Shown piece after piece: positions 25,021-38,190 of a stretch of 64,000 nt of DNA. The stretch is from positions 231,901,782 through 231,965,781 of the forward strand of contig OX465600.1 in NCBI GenBank assembly GCA_950022295.1. Reading direction: 5' to 3'. The notes beneath the pieces are model-generated. The model was not told the origin of the DNA. It ran no database searches and saw nothing but the letters and a program-made list of their open reading frames with translations. The position numbers were made by a program, and so were the translations under genes. This DNA comes from Bromus sterilis (taxonomy: Eukaryota; Streptophyta; Magnoliopsida; Poales; Poaceae). Each line of letters begins with the position of its first letter. Positions within the stretch are counted from its first letter, which is position 1.

Positions 25021-27218
25021 AAACTAACTTTTGCAAAAATATATTTCAGTGAAATGTTTGGTTAAATAAAAAACATGCATATTTCAAAACAATATGTTTT
25101 GTACTAATATATGAACTTAATACAAATATCATAATAAAGTGAAAATTGCCATGCATGCATGTTGCAAGTGGGATTTAATTATGCATAGTGACATATTGAG
25201 ATTGAACTTTTTTATGCATGTTGAATAATGAGGTGGCATGCTTTTATGTTGAGAGAAATATACTAGTGGGGGCTAGCTATTTAGATATAGAAGATGTGTC
25301 AACATGGTTATTATCCTCGTGAAGCTCATCAACGCGGAAAATGATGATACGACTATGACATCATAAATGGACAAAAATATACAGTGGTAAGCAATCACAA
25401 CAGACAAAAATGGAATGTAGCATTGATAAGCCACCGATAATAACGTGACAGTACATGTTTAATGTGACATATGTGTTGGTATGGTACCCTGTTATGTCAT
25501 CTAGAAAAGACAAAACAATAGAGTAGCACTAGTAAACACTATCGTTGTAACCTGCTATGACAATGCAGATGTATATTGCACATTGTCCCTCTTTAGTAAT
25601 GACTTTTCTATAGGCCCTCCTTAATTCAGATGTCTTAATCATGTAGCACAGTTAAGTGAGTGGTAGCTATCCCCCGTGGCATCAAACTATTTTCGTAACA
25701 AAAATGTCATGCTATAATTTATAAAAAGAAACATGAATTGTCCCGATGGCAATTATATCTGATATAGGTTCAAGAATTCCTAGAATTACCATTATATAGA
25801 AGAAAATTCTGTCAAGCTTCAAACAGAAAATATAGAATTTAGTTTTCAAGGCAAAAAACATGTAAAGTTTGCCATGGCATGTTTATATCTATAATGCAGA
25901 AAAGCATGTAGACTTTGCCATCCTATATGTAACAACAAAATTGCCATGATGAAAATTTCTTACACATGGATGTGTTATAGAGAAAAATGCCATGAAAATA
26001 AAGATAAAAAAATCCACCTATATGTAAACATAAAACATTTGTATTGGTGTATATAATTAAATTGCAATGGTCTAGTACAAAAAATATGTACACATGGATA
26101 GATAACTAGACATGACACCAAAACATGATATGAAATTGGCATGTGAGAAAAGGATATTTTTAAAAATATTACCATGTTTAAAAAAACAACTTAAATTAGG
26201 GAGAATCAAAATTAGAACTAAAAATTGTTATGTGATCATTTTTTATTTTGATATGGTTAAAATAATAAATTTGTCACGTATAAAAAAACTTATATTAGTG
26301 AAAAGCAAAATAAGAACTAAAATTTGCCATATGACCATTTGTAAATTTGCCACGATCCAAGCAATAAATTTGGCATGATTAGAAAACAACCTAAAATTAG
26401 GGAAAGCAACATAAGAACAGAAAATCTCCATGTGGCCATTTATAAATATGCCACGGTCCAAGCAATAAATTTTCCATAATTAGAAAACAACCTAAAATTA
26501 GGGAAAGCAACATAAGAACAGAAAATCGCCATGTGACCATTTATGAATTTACCATGGACCAAACAATAAATTTGCCATGATTAGAGAACAACTTAAAATT
26601 AGGAAAAGCAACATATGAACTGAAAATTGCGGTGACCATTTATGAATTTGGCATGGACCAAACAATAAATTTGTCATGATTAGAGAACAACTTAAAATTA
26701 GGGAAAACAACATAAGAACTAAAAATTGCCATGTGACCATTTATGAATTTTCCATGTCAAAACATCTTAGGCATTATTGAATTGCGGCTGGACGACTAAA
26801 AATTACTAAAGTATTTTGTGCATCCCAGGCTTCCTATTTGTTTCAATGAAAAGCTACAAAAATGCATGGCAATTGTGAATGCATAGTTGCCATCAGCCAA
26901 TAGCTACACTCATTACCAAGCGAAGAAGAAAACAATGAACAATGTGTTGTTTTTGTGATATGTATGATGGCTGAGGCGGTCGCTGCGGAGCTCCGTGGCG
27001 GCGGCTATTTGGCTGCAGCGCAAGAATAATGCCATCAGACCAAACGCGCAATCAATGATCTTCTCCTGTAGCGTCGTGAACAAAAAAGCTTCACACGCAC
27101 CCACGGTACCCACCTGTCAAACAAACTGTTGGATTCAGGCCACACCCCATCCCAATTATCCACTGTAATCGTTCGCAAATTACCATACTATCACTGAAAT
27201 TCACCTCAAGCCACTTCA
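25021..27218. other. AT-rich intergenic DNA, no gene seen
   Basis: The stretch continues the TTGCCATG-word composition seen left of the Copia element. It contains one tandem array (listed separately) and, from about 26960 to 27180, a more balanced low-copy-looking segment. I see no coding sequence. Confidence 0.5.
26115..26762. repeat. Tandem array, unit about 101 bp, about six copies
   Basis: Each unit holds an AAAATTGCCATGTGACC block, then CAATAAATTTGCCATGATTAG, then AACAACTTAAAATTAGGG and AGCAACATAAGAAC. Starts fall near 26218, 26319, 26420, 26522 and 26622, with a decayed unit before and a partial unit (to about 26760) after. Units differ by substitutions and small indels, least among the right-hand ones. 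No spacer structure is present, so it is not a CRISPR-like array. Confidence 0.8.
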
Positions 27219-27340
27219 TGCCTTGTTTGGTTAGCGTCGGCATGGATTTTCCACAGCTCAATCCACACCTTTCCACTTGAACTCACGAGGAACAAAAGAA
27301 TCGTCATTTCCTCATGGAACTAATCCACGATCAACGAATG

Positions 27341-27466
27341 AAGAAATTGGCTGACATGATCCCAATCCACGCGGGGATCAGTTCCACGGGGGGATATCTG
27401 ATCAAGAAATTGGCTGACATGATCCCAATCCACGCGGGGATCAGTTCCACGGGGGGATATCTGATC
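27341..27466. repeat. Perfect 63-bp tandem duplication
   Basis: Bases 27341-27403 are repeated exactly at 27404-27466. The unit contains MITE sequence, the 16-bp LINE target site and the first few bases of the LINE. The duplication must therefore have arisen after the LINE insertion. Perfect identity suggests it is the youngest event in this nest. Confidence 0.9.
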
Positions 27467-27884
27467 AGGGCTAGATATCTGTCCAATTCTAATGTGGTTA
27501 CGGTTAAAGCTAAATTTGCTGATTCCCCTTGCTGGAAATTTTTGCTCAAAATTCGAGATTTCTATCTGTTGGGTAGGAAGGTTAAGGTGATTTCTGGTGA
27601 TGTGGCTTTTCTATGGCATGGCTCCATTGACAATAAGAGCATCTCCAGCCGTTCGGCTCTCCAAGCCGGTTTTCGGCGTTATTTTAGCGCCGCTTGGGGA
27701 GCGCTCGGGCGGCGAAACCGGCTTGGGGCGACCGGCCCTCCAGCCGCGGCCCTAAGGCAGCCCCTCAAGTTCGGCGTGTATTTGTGAAAAAGACGCAAAT
27801 TGAATGAAATTTGGCCTAATTCATAGTATTTGGTCCAATTTTACATAGTAGCAACTAAAAAACTAAAAAACCTATTGGAAAGAA

Positions 27885-29155
27885 AAAAATGAGTAGAGCT
27901 GGTCGAAGTCGAGCTCCCTGCCTCCTCCTCCGGCGCCTCCTCAAGCGGCCCCACCAGCGGCGCCGTCGTCGTCCTTGGGCTCGCGCTTCACGGCGGCCTG
28001 CGCACTTCACGTGCCGCCGCCGAGCGGCCCCTTCCTCCTCCTCACCGGATGCGGCTTCTCGTCCTCGTCGTCGGTGCCGTCCAGCACGACGAACTCCGGA
28101 GCAGGCAGCGTCCACTTGCTACGGCCCTTCCCCTGTGCCGCCGGCAAGATCTTCTTGGCCTCGGCGAGCTTCTTGCCCTCGGCGAGTTCCCAGGCCCTCT
28201 GCTGCGCCTCCATCTGGCTGAGGAGGTAGTCCTTCTTGGCCCATGCGAGGCCGGCATCGTACTCCTCATCGGCCGGCGGGGGCGGCGGAGGCAGGACGAC
28301 CTCCTTCTCCTTCTTCATCTTTCCGCCGAGGCGTAAGAGGAAGCCTCGGCGCTGAGGCGCGGCTGACGATGGGACGCCGCCAGCGCGCGTCCGGCGGCCA
28401 AGCGGAACAGTCTTGACCTCCGTTTTCACCTCGGTCTTCACCGGGGCGAGCTGTGGCGAGGAGTACGCCGGCCCCGAGGAATGGGAGCCGGTGGAGCGTG
28501 ATGCCGAGCCGCCAGACGACGATGATGTCGCCCCCACGCCGTCGCGCGGGAGCGTCGCTCACAGAGGCGTGCTGCGGCTGTAGGAGCGGCGGGCCGCGGC
28601 CCCGTACCCCATCGGAGGGTACTGGAGCTACGGCGTGTTGCCGTTGTCAATGTACTGGAGCACCCACTCAAGGGTGCACCTCTCGGCGCTCCACCACCGA
28701 CGGTGGCTGTCGCGGTTGTACCGGCCGGCCACCGGCGTGAGGCCGTTGGTGGAGGCGATCGTCTCGTTGCGGCGGTGCTTGAAGTAGGCGGCCCACGCGG
28801 CAGTGTTGCCAGCCGCGTTCGCCGGGTTAGCGCGCTCCTTCGGCGTCATCTGGGCGCGGACGGCCTCCACCTCTAGGTCGAAGGCGACGATGCCCTCCTT
28901 TGGCACCGGCGGCACCGAGACGCCGCCGTTGGACAACACCTAGTCGTGGGGTGGCCTGGTGTCCGGCGGGCATGGATAGACGGCCTGCGCGAGGAGGATG
29001 GCCTCCATCTGCAGCAGGCTGCGGCGTTGGAATCCGTTCCGCGCAAGGTTGTCCTTGGCCGCCGGCGAGGTGGTAGGAGGAGGAGGAGGGAGGAGGAGAT
29101 GGCGGCGAGAACAGAGGAGCAGAGAAGGAGGAGCGAGTGTGTGCGGCGTGTTCAT
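27885..29155 (-). pseudogene. Decayed ORF of the TIR transposon, function unknown
   Basis: One minus-strand frame runs from ATG 29155 (or the second Met at 29008) to about 27885 and is broken by at least five in-frame stops, including those at 28940, 28628 and 28007. Visible pieces are a Pro/Ser-rich N-terminus, a conserved-looking core (WAAYFKHRRNET, DSHRRWWSAERCTLEWVLQY), a Ser/Pro-rich linker, and a charged C-terminal part with DAGLAWAKKDYLLSQMEAQQ, an Ala/Lys/Glu stretch that may be helical, and KREPKDDD near the end. There is no DDE transposase motif. It resembles the accessory or unknown ORFs of grass TIR elements, but I cannot assign a function. Confidence 0.6.
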
Positions 29156-29165
29156 CGACGAGCCC

Positions 29166-29173
29166 TTTAAATA
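29166..29173 (-). promoter_or_regulatory. TATA box of the TIR transposon ORF
   Basis: CTATTTAAAG on the minus strand lies only 11 bases before the first ATG (29155). With the usual 25-35-base spacing, transcription would start downstream of that ATG, so the Met at 29008 is the likelier start. Confidence 0.5.
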
Positions 29174-29861
29174 GCGGGGGAACGCGAAAGGGCGGGCTCA
29201 CCGGGGCGGGACACGCGGCGGCACGGTCCTCGGACCGTTGGGCTTCAACGCGCCGCATTGATTCCCCTGCCGGCGATTGGACTGGACATCAGCGCCGCAT
29301 TGATGCTCTGCGGCGGCGGCAGGCGCGGGGAAGCCGAGGCGGGAGGATGACGATGTCGCGTTTTCACACGCCGATAAGTGGGGCCGGTGCACGGCTAATG
29401 GTACAAGAGTTTGGCGGGTATAACTTTGCTTGCGTCCCCGACAATGGCTTCTCGCCCCTCGCTGGTTACCCAAAGTGGAAGGTTTGAGATGTAGACAGTA
29501 GCAAATTTCCCTCGGTGAAGATACCAAGGTTTGTCTCCAGTAGGACTCCGGCAACGATAGAAAGGTGACCACGACGCTAGGCAGTTGACGTGGACCTGCA
29601 CACACATCAGATAACTTTGCTCACAACGAGTTCAGAGAGGTTGTCAATCCCTCCGGCCTTGTTGTTTACAAAGGATAAAAACGCATGGAATAATAATGAT
29701 AGTGATAGCAACGGAAAAGTAAATAAAGCAGAAAATAAATAGTGGGTGTAAACAGTATTGGAAATATGGACCGGGGTCCCATGATGTTCACTAGTGATGT
29801 CTCTCTCCCAAAAGACGATAAAATAGCCATGCGAGGTAAACAAATTACAGCTGGGAAATTG

Positions 29862-32800
29862 TGTAAGGCCCGATATGCGGTAATGTTCCAGATCTAGATG
29901 TTTCCATCCAGATCCGGGGATGAAGCACATATCGGTCCCACCGCGACATATGACGAAGTCATATGCCCCGGATTTCCAACATGATATCACAACATTACAG
30001 ATACAAGGATACAACATCTCATACAATCGGCATACAACTGCCTCAAATACAATACAACAGCGGAAGATACATGTCTGAGTACAGACTACAATCAAATGCC
30101 TACTGGAAAAGAGAAAAACATCGATCCCCATAACCACACGGGTCCAGGCCCTCTGCCGGGATCCGCCTAACCAGTCGTCGTCGAGTCTCCACGTGAAACG
30201 TCGGTCACCATACCTGTTGTCGATCAGAACCCTGAAAAGAGTTTGGGGGTAGTATCATGAGTATAGAGGTACTCAGCATCCAACTGTAGTGGTCATCTCA
30301 CCCAGCAAGGACTTCATCACTTGTCATTCTAGGACAACTAGTAGTTTACGGTAAGGAAGGGGTAAGTGGTGAGGTTGCTGCCGCACTAGCATTTATTAAG
30401 TGGCTAACGATCTAGAGAGTAAGATAAGAAGCCAAGCATTCGATGAGGAATCGCCTCCAACAAGTATTGCTATCAACTAAATACGCAAACATAACACCTA
30501 TCCTATCCTTGTCCTCCTCTTTGCATCCCGACGAAGAAGAAGCAGTCATGGCACACATACGTTGATCAAGTTATATTAAGATTATCTCAGTTGTTGTTGT
30601 CTATGAACAAGGAGTAGGTCTCAAGTCGTCCATAACCGTAGACACGACTTCTCGAAAAGATTTAACCCTGCAGGGGTGTACCAACTGCCCATTACGAGGC
30701 GTCGCATGCTCGCCCATCTCTCTCAGTTGCTACCCATTACAGGCAACCATTTTATGATTTAGTTCCAAGAGATCCGAAACGACAGGTCCCTCTAACTAAC
30801 AACGCACAAATCCGGGTGGACCCCGGGGAGTCGACACCCAATCCAAAAGCCGGCCACGCTCTCGGACCGGACTCTTCCATAAGGCTAAGGTCGGGAAATC
30901 ACACCTGACATCACGGGACCCCTAGCTCACCAAGTGTGGACCAACAGAGGAACTAAGTCTCCGCTGGCCCGATTTGTTTGAAAACTACTGGCAGCTGACC
31001 AGCACACACACGAGTTTCAAATGGTAAATCAGCTTGGGCCACATCTAGAAATGTTTGAAGCTAGGTAGGTAAGAAGAGGGGACCCCATAAAATCCCACAC
31101 GCGATTAGGCACACTCAGTCTTAAAACCAATACCCGGAACTCGGATCCTAGGTGACTCGAATGGAACAAAGCGTCGGGGCGGGATAGCCTAGACCTTCCA
31201 TCCTTCGTCGAATATAGTCAACATTATCATAATCATATCATCAACAACAATATAATAATGTGATATCCCAAACCAAGGAGTAATAGGGTAACATCGTAGC
31301 ATCCTAAGCATGCATACTAAGCAGGGGCTGAGCAACGAGCAATAGTAACATAGCAGTACAAGGTTTGCTGGGAAGGGACATGGCTGTATCGGTTTGAAAG
31401 AGGTTGTAAACATGTGGTAGGATCAAACATCGAACTTAACCTAGACTAGCATGCAAACCGCTGGTTGAAATAGAATGGATCATAAGTAATGTATAGTCCT
31501 TGCCTGTTGATAAGTCGGGTTCCGAAGGTGTAGCTGATCGCAAGCTCGCATCGTCTCCGAGAGGTACCCACGGAAGCACACAAGACGGTAAACACTGGAA
31601 GCAATCAACGAGCAAGCACTCTATTACTATGAGGCAAACACGAGCAAGCATCAACAAGAAGGCAACACGAGACATCGCACCTACCGTCGAGAGCGGTTAC
31701 TAACAGGTTAAGTGGAGTACTCGTCACACACGACGATACCACACATTTAGAAATGTTCAAGTTGTTTAGCTACAGGTGATCAACAAAGGTTGTTAACATG
31801 GCAACTCAAGAAAGCATGGCATAGCACACAAACATGGCAAGATGTGAAGAAGAAAATAAACTATCTATGCTAGACAATTTAAGTGAGGCACAATCCTAAA
31901 CATGGCATAACACTAAGTGCCGCACGATGATTAAAAGATTTGGTACTGTTCTGTCCTAAACCACATTTTAGGTTGGTTAACAGCAGAAAACAAGCATAAA
32001 CACAAAGTACACGAAAAAATTAATCAAGTTACATATAAAGAACACCCCAAACGGAGTTACGGTTAAAAAGATATAAGCAAAACAAGTTACGAGCACAATC
32101 TGCCAACATCACGAAGCACACTTTAGAGCAATGCATAAACATGATAATCAATGCAAACATGCTTACAAATGATATGGAACTAAAATAGACATGACAGGGA
32201 AGGCATGGCAAAAAGAATCATGCAAATAGGCATCATAGATCAAAAGATATTAAGCAAACAACATGGCATCATGACGTTACAGACTTAGAGAAAAACTGAG
32301 GTGTTTGTCAACAACAGCAGCATAGCAACTTTGGAGCTAAATAACTATATGACTAGCAAGCATATCATGACAATGCAATACATGTAATGAAAGTAGACAT
32401 GATGCTTAACAATATGCAATTGGAATCACTCAATTCCGATAAACGGTTGCGAAGCAACCGTCGCCCGAAGTTTCAATCAAGCAACAGTTTTCAGACAGTT
32501 TAACAGCGGCAGTTGCAATTAACGACCAATGGCCCTGTTTAGCACACAATTACACAATCAAGATGAACTCAAATGCAAATTCTCACAAAAGATGAATTGA
32601 AGTACACGCAATTCTAAGCAACTTTCATTTTGGGTGCACGTTCATCGGAGCTACGGATCAACGGGAAAACGCATTACAAAACGGGATTAGCAGCATAATA
32701 TATAAAGACTTAGAAAAATAACAGAGAGCGAAGGAAAAATATCAGCAGCATGTGGCTGGGTGGCGGCCTGGGCTGGCGGCTGGGGGCCACAACTGGGCTG

Positions 32801-33898
32801 CAGGTGGCCGCTTGGACTGGGCCGGCCCACGCGGGCGCGACGGCTGCCGTCGTTGCCCGATCCAGATCGGATCGGGTCGCCGCTGTGACCGGCCGGCCGG
32901 CGGCGCTGGCCGACTCCGGCGAGGCGACAGGGGGTCGGGGCGACCTGGAGGGCGTGCGGCGTGCGGGGATCCCGCCGGATCCAGAGGGAGGCGGCGGCCT
33001 TCGAACGAGGGGCGCGTGGAGGACCACCGGGCCGGCGGCGAGCTCGGGTTGGCCTCCCATGGTGCGGCGACGCCCCTGCGAGAGAGAGAGAGAGGAGTTA
33101 GGAGAGAGGGAGGTCATGGAGGAGAGGAAGAGAGGAGAGGGGTGCCGGCGGGGAGAGGCTGGCCGGGCGCGGCGGCTGCGGCCTACTGGCCGGAGGCGAG
33201 AGGCGGCGGCTCGGCCTCCATGGGCAGTTGCGTGAGGAGAGAGGAGGAGGGTGGCTGGGTGCTCCCTGGGCCGTCGGATCGCAAGATCTGACGGTCCAGG
33301 ATTGATCTGGCTAGGGTTTGGACGAAAAATGGGCTAAAATGCGAAAAATGGGCAGATCTGGGGGGTGGTGGCTGCAATTTGTGGCTAGGGAAACGCTAGA
33401 AAGAGGTGGGAGTGTGGTGGTCTTTATATAGCCCAGATGGCTGGCAGTTTGCAAAAACATCCCCGATTTTTCTCTCTCGCGCGCGGTGCTCACGTTTCTG
33501 ACCGCCGGGGGTCCACAGTACCTCTGATTCGGGTAAAACTTCGAACTGCGCGATCAGCGTGTCGAGCCGGAGGCGTTCACCTCGCGCTGGAACCGTTCCG
33601 AGAACACTTTCCGGCGCGCTATAAAAATATCCCGTTTAATTATTAAACGGGGTTTTTTCGTTCCGTTGGCTGCGGCTGGTCTCGTGCGGTTTTCACGACG
33701 GTGATCGGGTGAAACCCGGTGTCGCAAAGGTCGAGTGTCAAGGTGGCAAGGGTCGGTCTCCATCCGATACGAGATAAGAGGGGGAAAAATAATCGTCGAT
33801 TGATAAATCGGGGATGCAAACACCGCAAAAAAATCAGACAATCAAACAATTCACACCGAAAACAAAATTTTAATTTTTATAAAAACTGGGCTGTTACA
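29862..33898 (-). mobile_element. Solo LTR, 4037 bp, chromovirus-type
   Basis: In plus-strand order it starts TGTAAGGCCC and ends CTGTTACA. It is flanked by AATTG on both sides (29857-29861 and 33899-33903). There is no internal coding region or second LTR, so recombination between LTRs has removed the body. On the minus strand it begins TGTAACAG and ends GGGCCTTACA, like the LTRs at 44341 and 54231, with which it shares short conserved words (for example near 30660 and 55060). A TATA box and a possible exon A with the GC donor (31504|31503) lie inside. Confidence 0.9.
33422..33431 (-). promoter_or_regulatory. TATA box in the solo LTR
   Basis: CTATATAAAG on the minus strand lies about 470 bases from the LTR start, followed by a GC-rich segment. 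This matches the layout of the TATA boxes at 45072 and 57880 in related LTRs. Confidence 0.6.
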
Positions 33899-35123
33899 AA
33901 TTGGCAGGATTATGTGCGCAAACCAATGCTAACTATTCTATAAAGAAAGGAAGAGGCTCAAAAGCATGGGCGGTACGCCAAGACAAGTAGACCGCAATCC
34001 ATCTGCATCTACCTACTAATCATCCACCTTGAGATATCTATCCAGAACATCTCGCTGGTAGTAAGTTGAGATTCCCACCCAAAGTGTAAACTCAAAGCAA
34101 CAGACAACTGCATTAAAGAACTTTGCGTAAAGTAAACAATCCTTGCACCCGCAAGTACAAGCACCGTTGTTTTCTCCCTTGTGGCAACAACACATCCCCT
34201 AGACTCATGTTTCTGTCACTCAAGCTAGTCATCAGGGGGCATGAACCCACAATCATGCATAACGCTCCCTCTTGGAGTCACTACCTACTACTTGGCCAAA
34301 GCAATAAACAGGAACGGAGAACATGCAAGAATTACTCGAGAACATAAATATAAAAGAGGAGAATCAAATATATTACTCAAACACAATCTGAACATAGTCT
34401 CATAATCCATCGGATCCCAGCAAACTCAGCATAGCAACGGCAAAAAGATTGCATATGTGCCTCGATCATGTGGGGCAGCTCACAAGGTCTAAACCATGAA
34501 GAACAAAGAGGGGAGGAGAACATGACATAGCTACTGATCATAGACCCATGGTCCAAGGTGGAATACTCACGGTTCATCCGGGAAGCATCCATGGTGGTAG
34601 AGAAGCTCCCGGAGGTGGTTCCTCCCTCCGGTAGGGTGCCGGGAAGAGGTCTCCTGATGCTCCCGATCTTGGAAGCATGGCGGCGGCGGAACAGAGGAGA
34701 GATCGCGAAAACGGGTTCTCGTTTCGGGGGTTTCGCGTCACGAAGAATATATGGGCGAAGGGGGGCAGCCAGGGGGGCCACCAGGGGTCCAGGCGCCCCC
34801 CTGGCGCGGCCCCACCCTAGGGCGCGCCGGGAGGGTGCCTGGGGCCCTGGTGGGTCCCCTCTGGCCCCTCCTCGGTGATTCCTGAAGCTTCCGAAGCGCT
34901 GATTTTTTATTGGATTTTTCCCGAATTTTTGGAGCACTTTTAATATGGGGGAAACCTGAAATAGAAAAACAGCAGAAAACAGGAACTGTCACTGAGGTTC
35001 ACTGAGTTAATAAGTTAGTCCAAATATGATCAAAAGTGTATGAAAGTGTATCAGTACCATAGAAATATCACACAAAAGAAGCATGGAGCAAGCAGAAATT
35101 ATAGATACAATTTGGACGTATCA

Positions 35124-38100
35124 ACATCCCCAAGCTTAATTCCTGCTCGTCCTCGAGTAGGTAAATGATAAAAACATGATTTCTGTGGTGACATGCTGCC
35201 AACAATATAGGAACTTTTAAGTAAAGAAATCAAGGCATGTAATCCAAATTCAAGTCATAACAGGCAAGAGTCTATATTAGCATTGAAACAAGCAACATTA
35301 GAACATAAAGGTGCAAGAGCTCTCGCTGTCCGTGACTCGAATGTCTCCAAATGGTGTTTGCGTGCAAGAAAGGGGATAGGGATTACGAGAGAAAAATGTA
35401 TTTTTGTGTTGAGAACTCAATCTACTAAAGTTTCACACTTGGTCTTCTTTGGAATTTTATCTTGACTCATCCCCAGACCACTAGCCAGGTACAAGTCAAA
35501 ATGATCCACTCCTTTTCGATATTTTGAGCACTCATGCAATGGATGAGCGTAAGCAAGGAAAGTTGACACTTAGGATGGCAAAGAGAGAAATAATGAAGGA
35601 GGGGGAAGACAAAAAAGGTGTGAAAGGCTCACATCAATGAGGACAATCATAGGCGAGAGAAAGCCAAATGATAGATATGATGTGAGGAGTAGGGATTGCC
35701 ATGCAACGGATGCACATATGAGCTAAGGTAAGCTCTCCAATGGAACTAGTGGGGGTGCATCCAACTTGCTTGCTCAAGAAGACCTAGGGCCCATTTGAGG
35801 AAGCTCATCATTGGAATATACAAGCCAAGTTCTACAGTGTGAAGGTCCCCACATAGCTATATGCATGAATGATAATTTCTATGGAGTACAAGATATAAGA
35901 AGGGGTATGAGTGTGGATCTCTCAAAAGGAATACTAGTGTGCCCCCTTCTCTTTTTTTATTTCTTTTTCTCTTTGTCTATTTTTTTTGAATTTTTTTGGT
36001 GGCCTCAATGGCTCTTTCTATTTCTCTCATTTGTCCTGTTTGGGATCTTTTCCTCACTTTAGGGGCAACACTCTATATATTACAAGAAGTATAGAAGATA
36101 TTTCACACTTTACAAAAGTACTCAACATAAAGAAAATGAACTATCATGAAGTATGCAAATGTATGCCTCTGCCAGTGAAGCATGATGTGCAATGATACTA
36201 GCGCGTCATGTAGCAATGATTAGGGCAAGGCCCAACTAGCATGCGGCTCATCGATCAAGCAAGTAGCATGTATGACATGAAGATCAAGTCATGAGAATAT
36301 GGATGTTTCATGGCAATGTATCTCGGAAAGGCTATGGAAATGCGTTGATAGGTAGGTATGGTGGCTGTTTTGAGGAAAGATATAATGAGGTTTATGATGA
36401 CAGAGTGTATCGTGCCAAGGATTTGGATGTACCGGCGAAGGTGGACACCAACTCTCGGAGTGAGAAGAAAACAATGCACGACACATGAGAGGCTAGAAAA
36501 ATATGGGAAGGTGGAAGTGTCAACTTTCGAATACTCACATTAGACCGAGGAACTCATGCACTTATTATCGGTAACTCTCAATCTAATAGGAGGTTCTCAA
36601 AGAGACAAGTACCCCGAGGAGGAGTGTATGGGGGTTTGGTTATCCTTGCGCATCCTCGACTCATGGTACGTGAGTGTACTCTAATATTCGATCCCTCCAA
36701 AGAGTAGTGATCCATCTAGTAGCTAAAAGTCTCAACTAATTTGTAAGTTTTGAAAATAAACACGGATTGCCCAAAATACGACATCTATCACTAATAGGCT
36801 AAATCTCTTGACACCAAAAGTTCAAACATTACTCAAGGCAATACCTCAAAACTATTGCAAGTTACTACTACAATTGAATAGCAACCTCAATTACCTACTT
36901 CAAGTCAAGACACAAAACGCAGTGCGACAGGCAAAATCTCTAAACAAGATAAACATGAAAACTCAAGAGAGTTCCAGGAACAAACTAAAAAAAAGCTCTT
37001 TAAAAAGATAAGCATGAAAATTAAGAGCTAAACATGACACCAGCTATGAAAAAAAGATAAAGAACACACACAACAAAGATAAACATGAAAATCCTATGTT
37101 GAGTTCTAGGGTGAAGTGGAGCGTGTTTCTCTCCCACACAAAGAAATCTGGGTTCTAACTTGTTATGAACAGCAAGAAAAGCTAAAGAAAACAAAAAAGG
37201 AAATAAAGAACAAGACGCTCCAAGCATAGCACATAACGCATGAAGTGATAAAAATATAATGGAACGAAAGAAGAACTGATAATTGTTGATGGAGAAGGGG
37301 ATGCACGGGGGCATCCCTAAGCTTAGACGCTTGAGTCTCCTTAAATATTTCTTGGGGGTGCATGGGGGCATCCCAAATCTTGAGCGTTTGACACTCCTGA
37401 ATCTTTTTTTATCATCTTCCCTCGCACACTTGAAAACTCCCTTCATACATAACTCATCATAATCTGATTAGCGAGGTTAGTACCCATAATAAAATAATTT
37501 TTTCCCTACTGTAAATAAGGATATTCTTGAAGAGCTACTGTTTCTCAAGATTGCCAAAAAGTTTTTGCAAATAAAAAGCAAGATTAAGGTTTGCAAAACG
37601 AAGAAGAGGCAAAACAGGACAGAATCTGTGAAAACAAACCAGCAGGTAGTAAAGAATTTTCTAGGGATACTTTTGCAACTCAAATAAAAAAACTCAGAAC
37701 ACACGAAAGTTCTGTGATTGTATAGAGAATGCTGTCTAAAAATTTCAGCTCAAAAAGATGAACTGGGATGTTTCTATGATTTTTCCCGTCACGAGGACAG
37801 AATCTGTTTTCTGGACAGCATGTCACAACTTTCACTTCCCTTGTCATATGAGGCCATAAATGGCACAAAGCTTGAAAAGTAAAGATACAATGATGTTGCT
37901 ACAGTAGTAAAAATCATCAAGACCACTAAAAACAGAAAAAAGGAAAACCTAAATTCGTTGCGGGCTGCCTCCCGAAAGCGCTTCTTTAAAGCCATTAGCT
38001 AGGCATAAAGATTATAAAAGATGCTCTCATAAGAATAAGGACTTGAAGCAAAAGAGAGCATCAAGAAGAAAATATGAAACACATTTAAGCCTAACCCACT

Positions 38101-38190
38101 TCCTATGCATAGGCATCTTGTAAGAAAATAAGTCAAAGAAGCACAAAGTGACATGCATAGAAAGGTGGAATAGGAACAGTTTCAAAACTT
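35124..38190 (-). other. Non-coding internal region of the LARD-like element
   Basis: Three kilobases without a credible ORF on either strand. On the minus strand a polypurine tract (AAGCTTGGGGATG, about 35125-35137) adjoins the 3' LTR. Such long non-coding interiors define LARD-type elements. Confidence 0.7.

Larger units (their letters stand above)
29396..35123 (-). repeat. 3' LTR of the non-autonomous element, interrupted
   Basis: In plus-strand order it runs from TAATGGTACAAGAG (TGATGG in the other copy) to GGACGTATCA. Bases 29862-33898 plus one AATTG copy are an inserted solo LTR; the rest aligns with 39419-42553. Confidence 0.88.
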
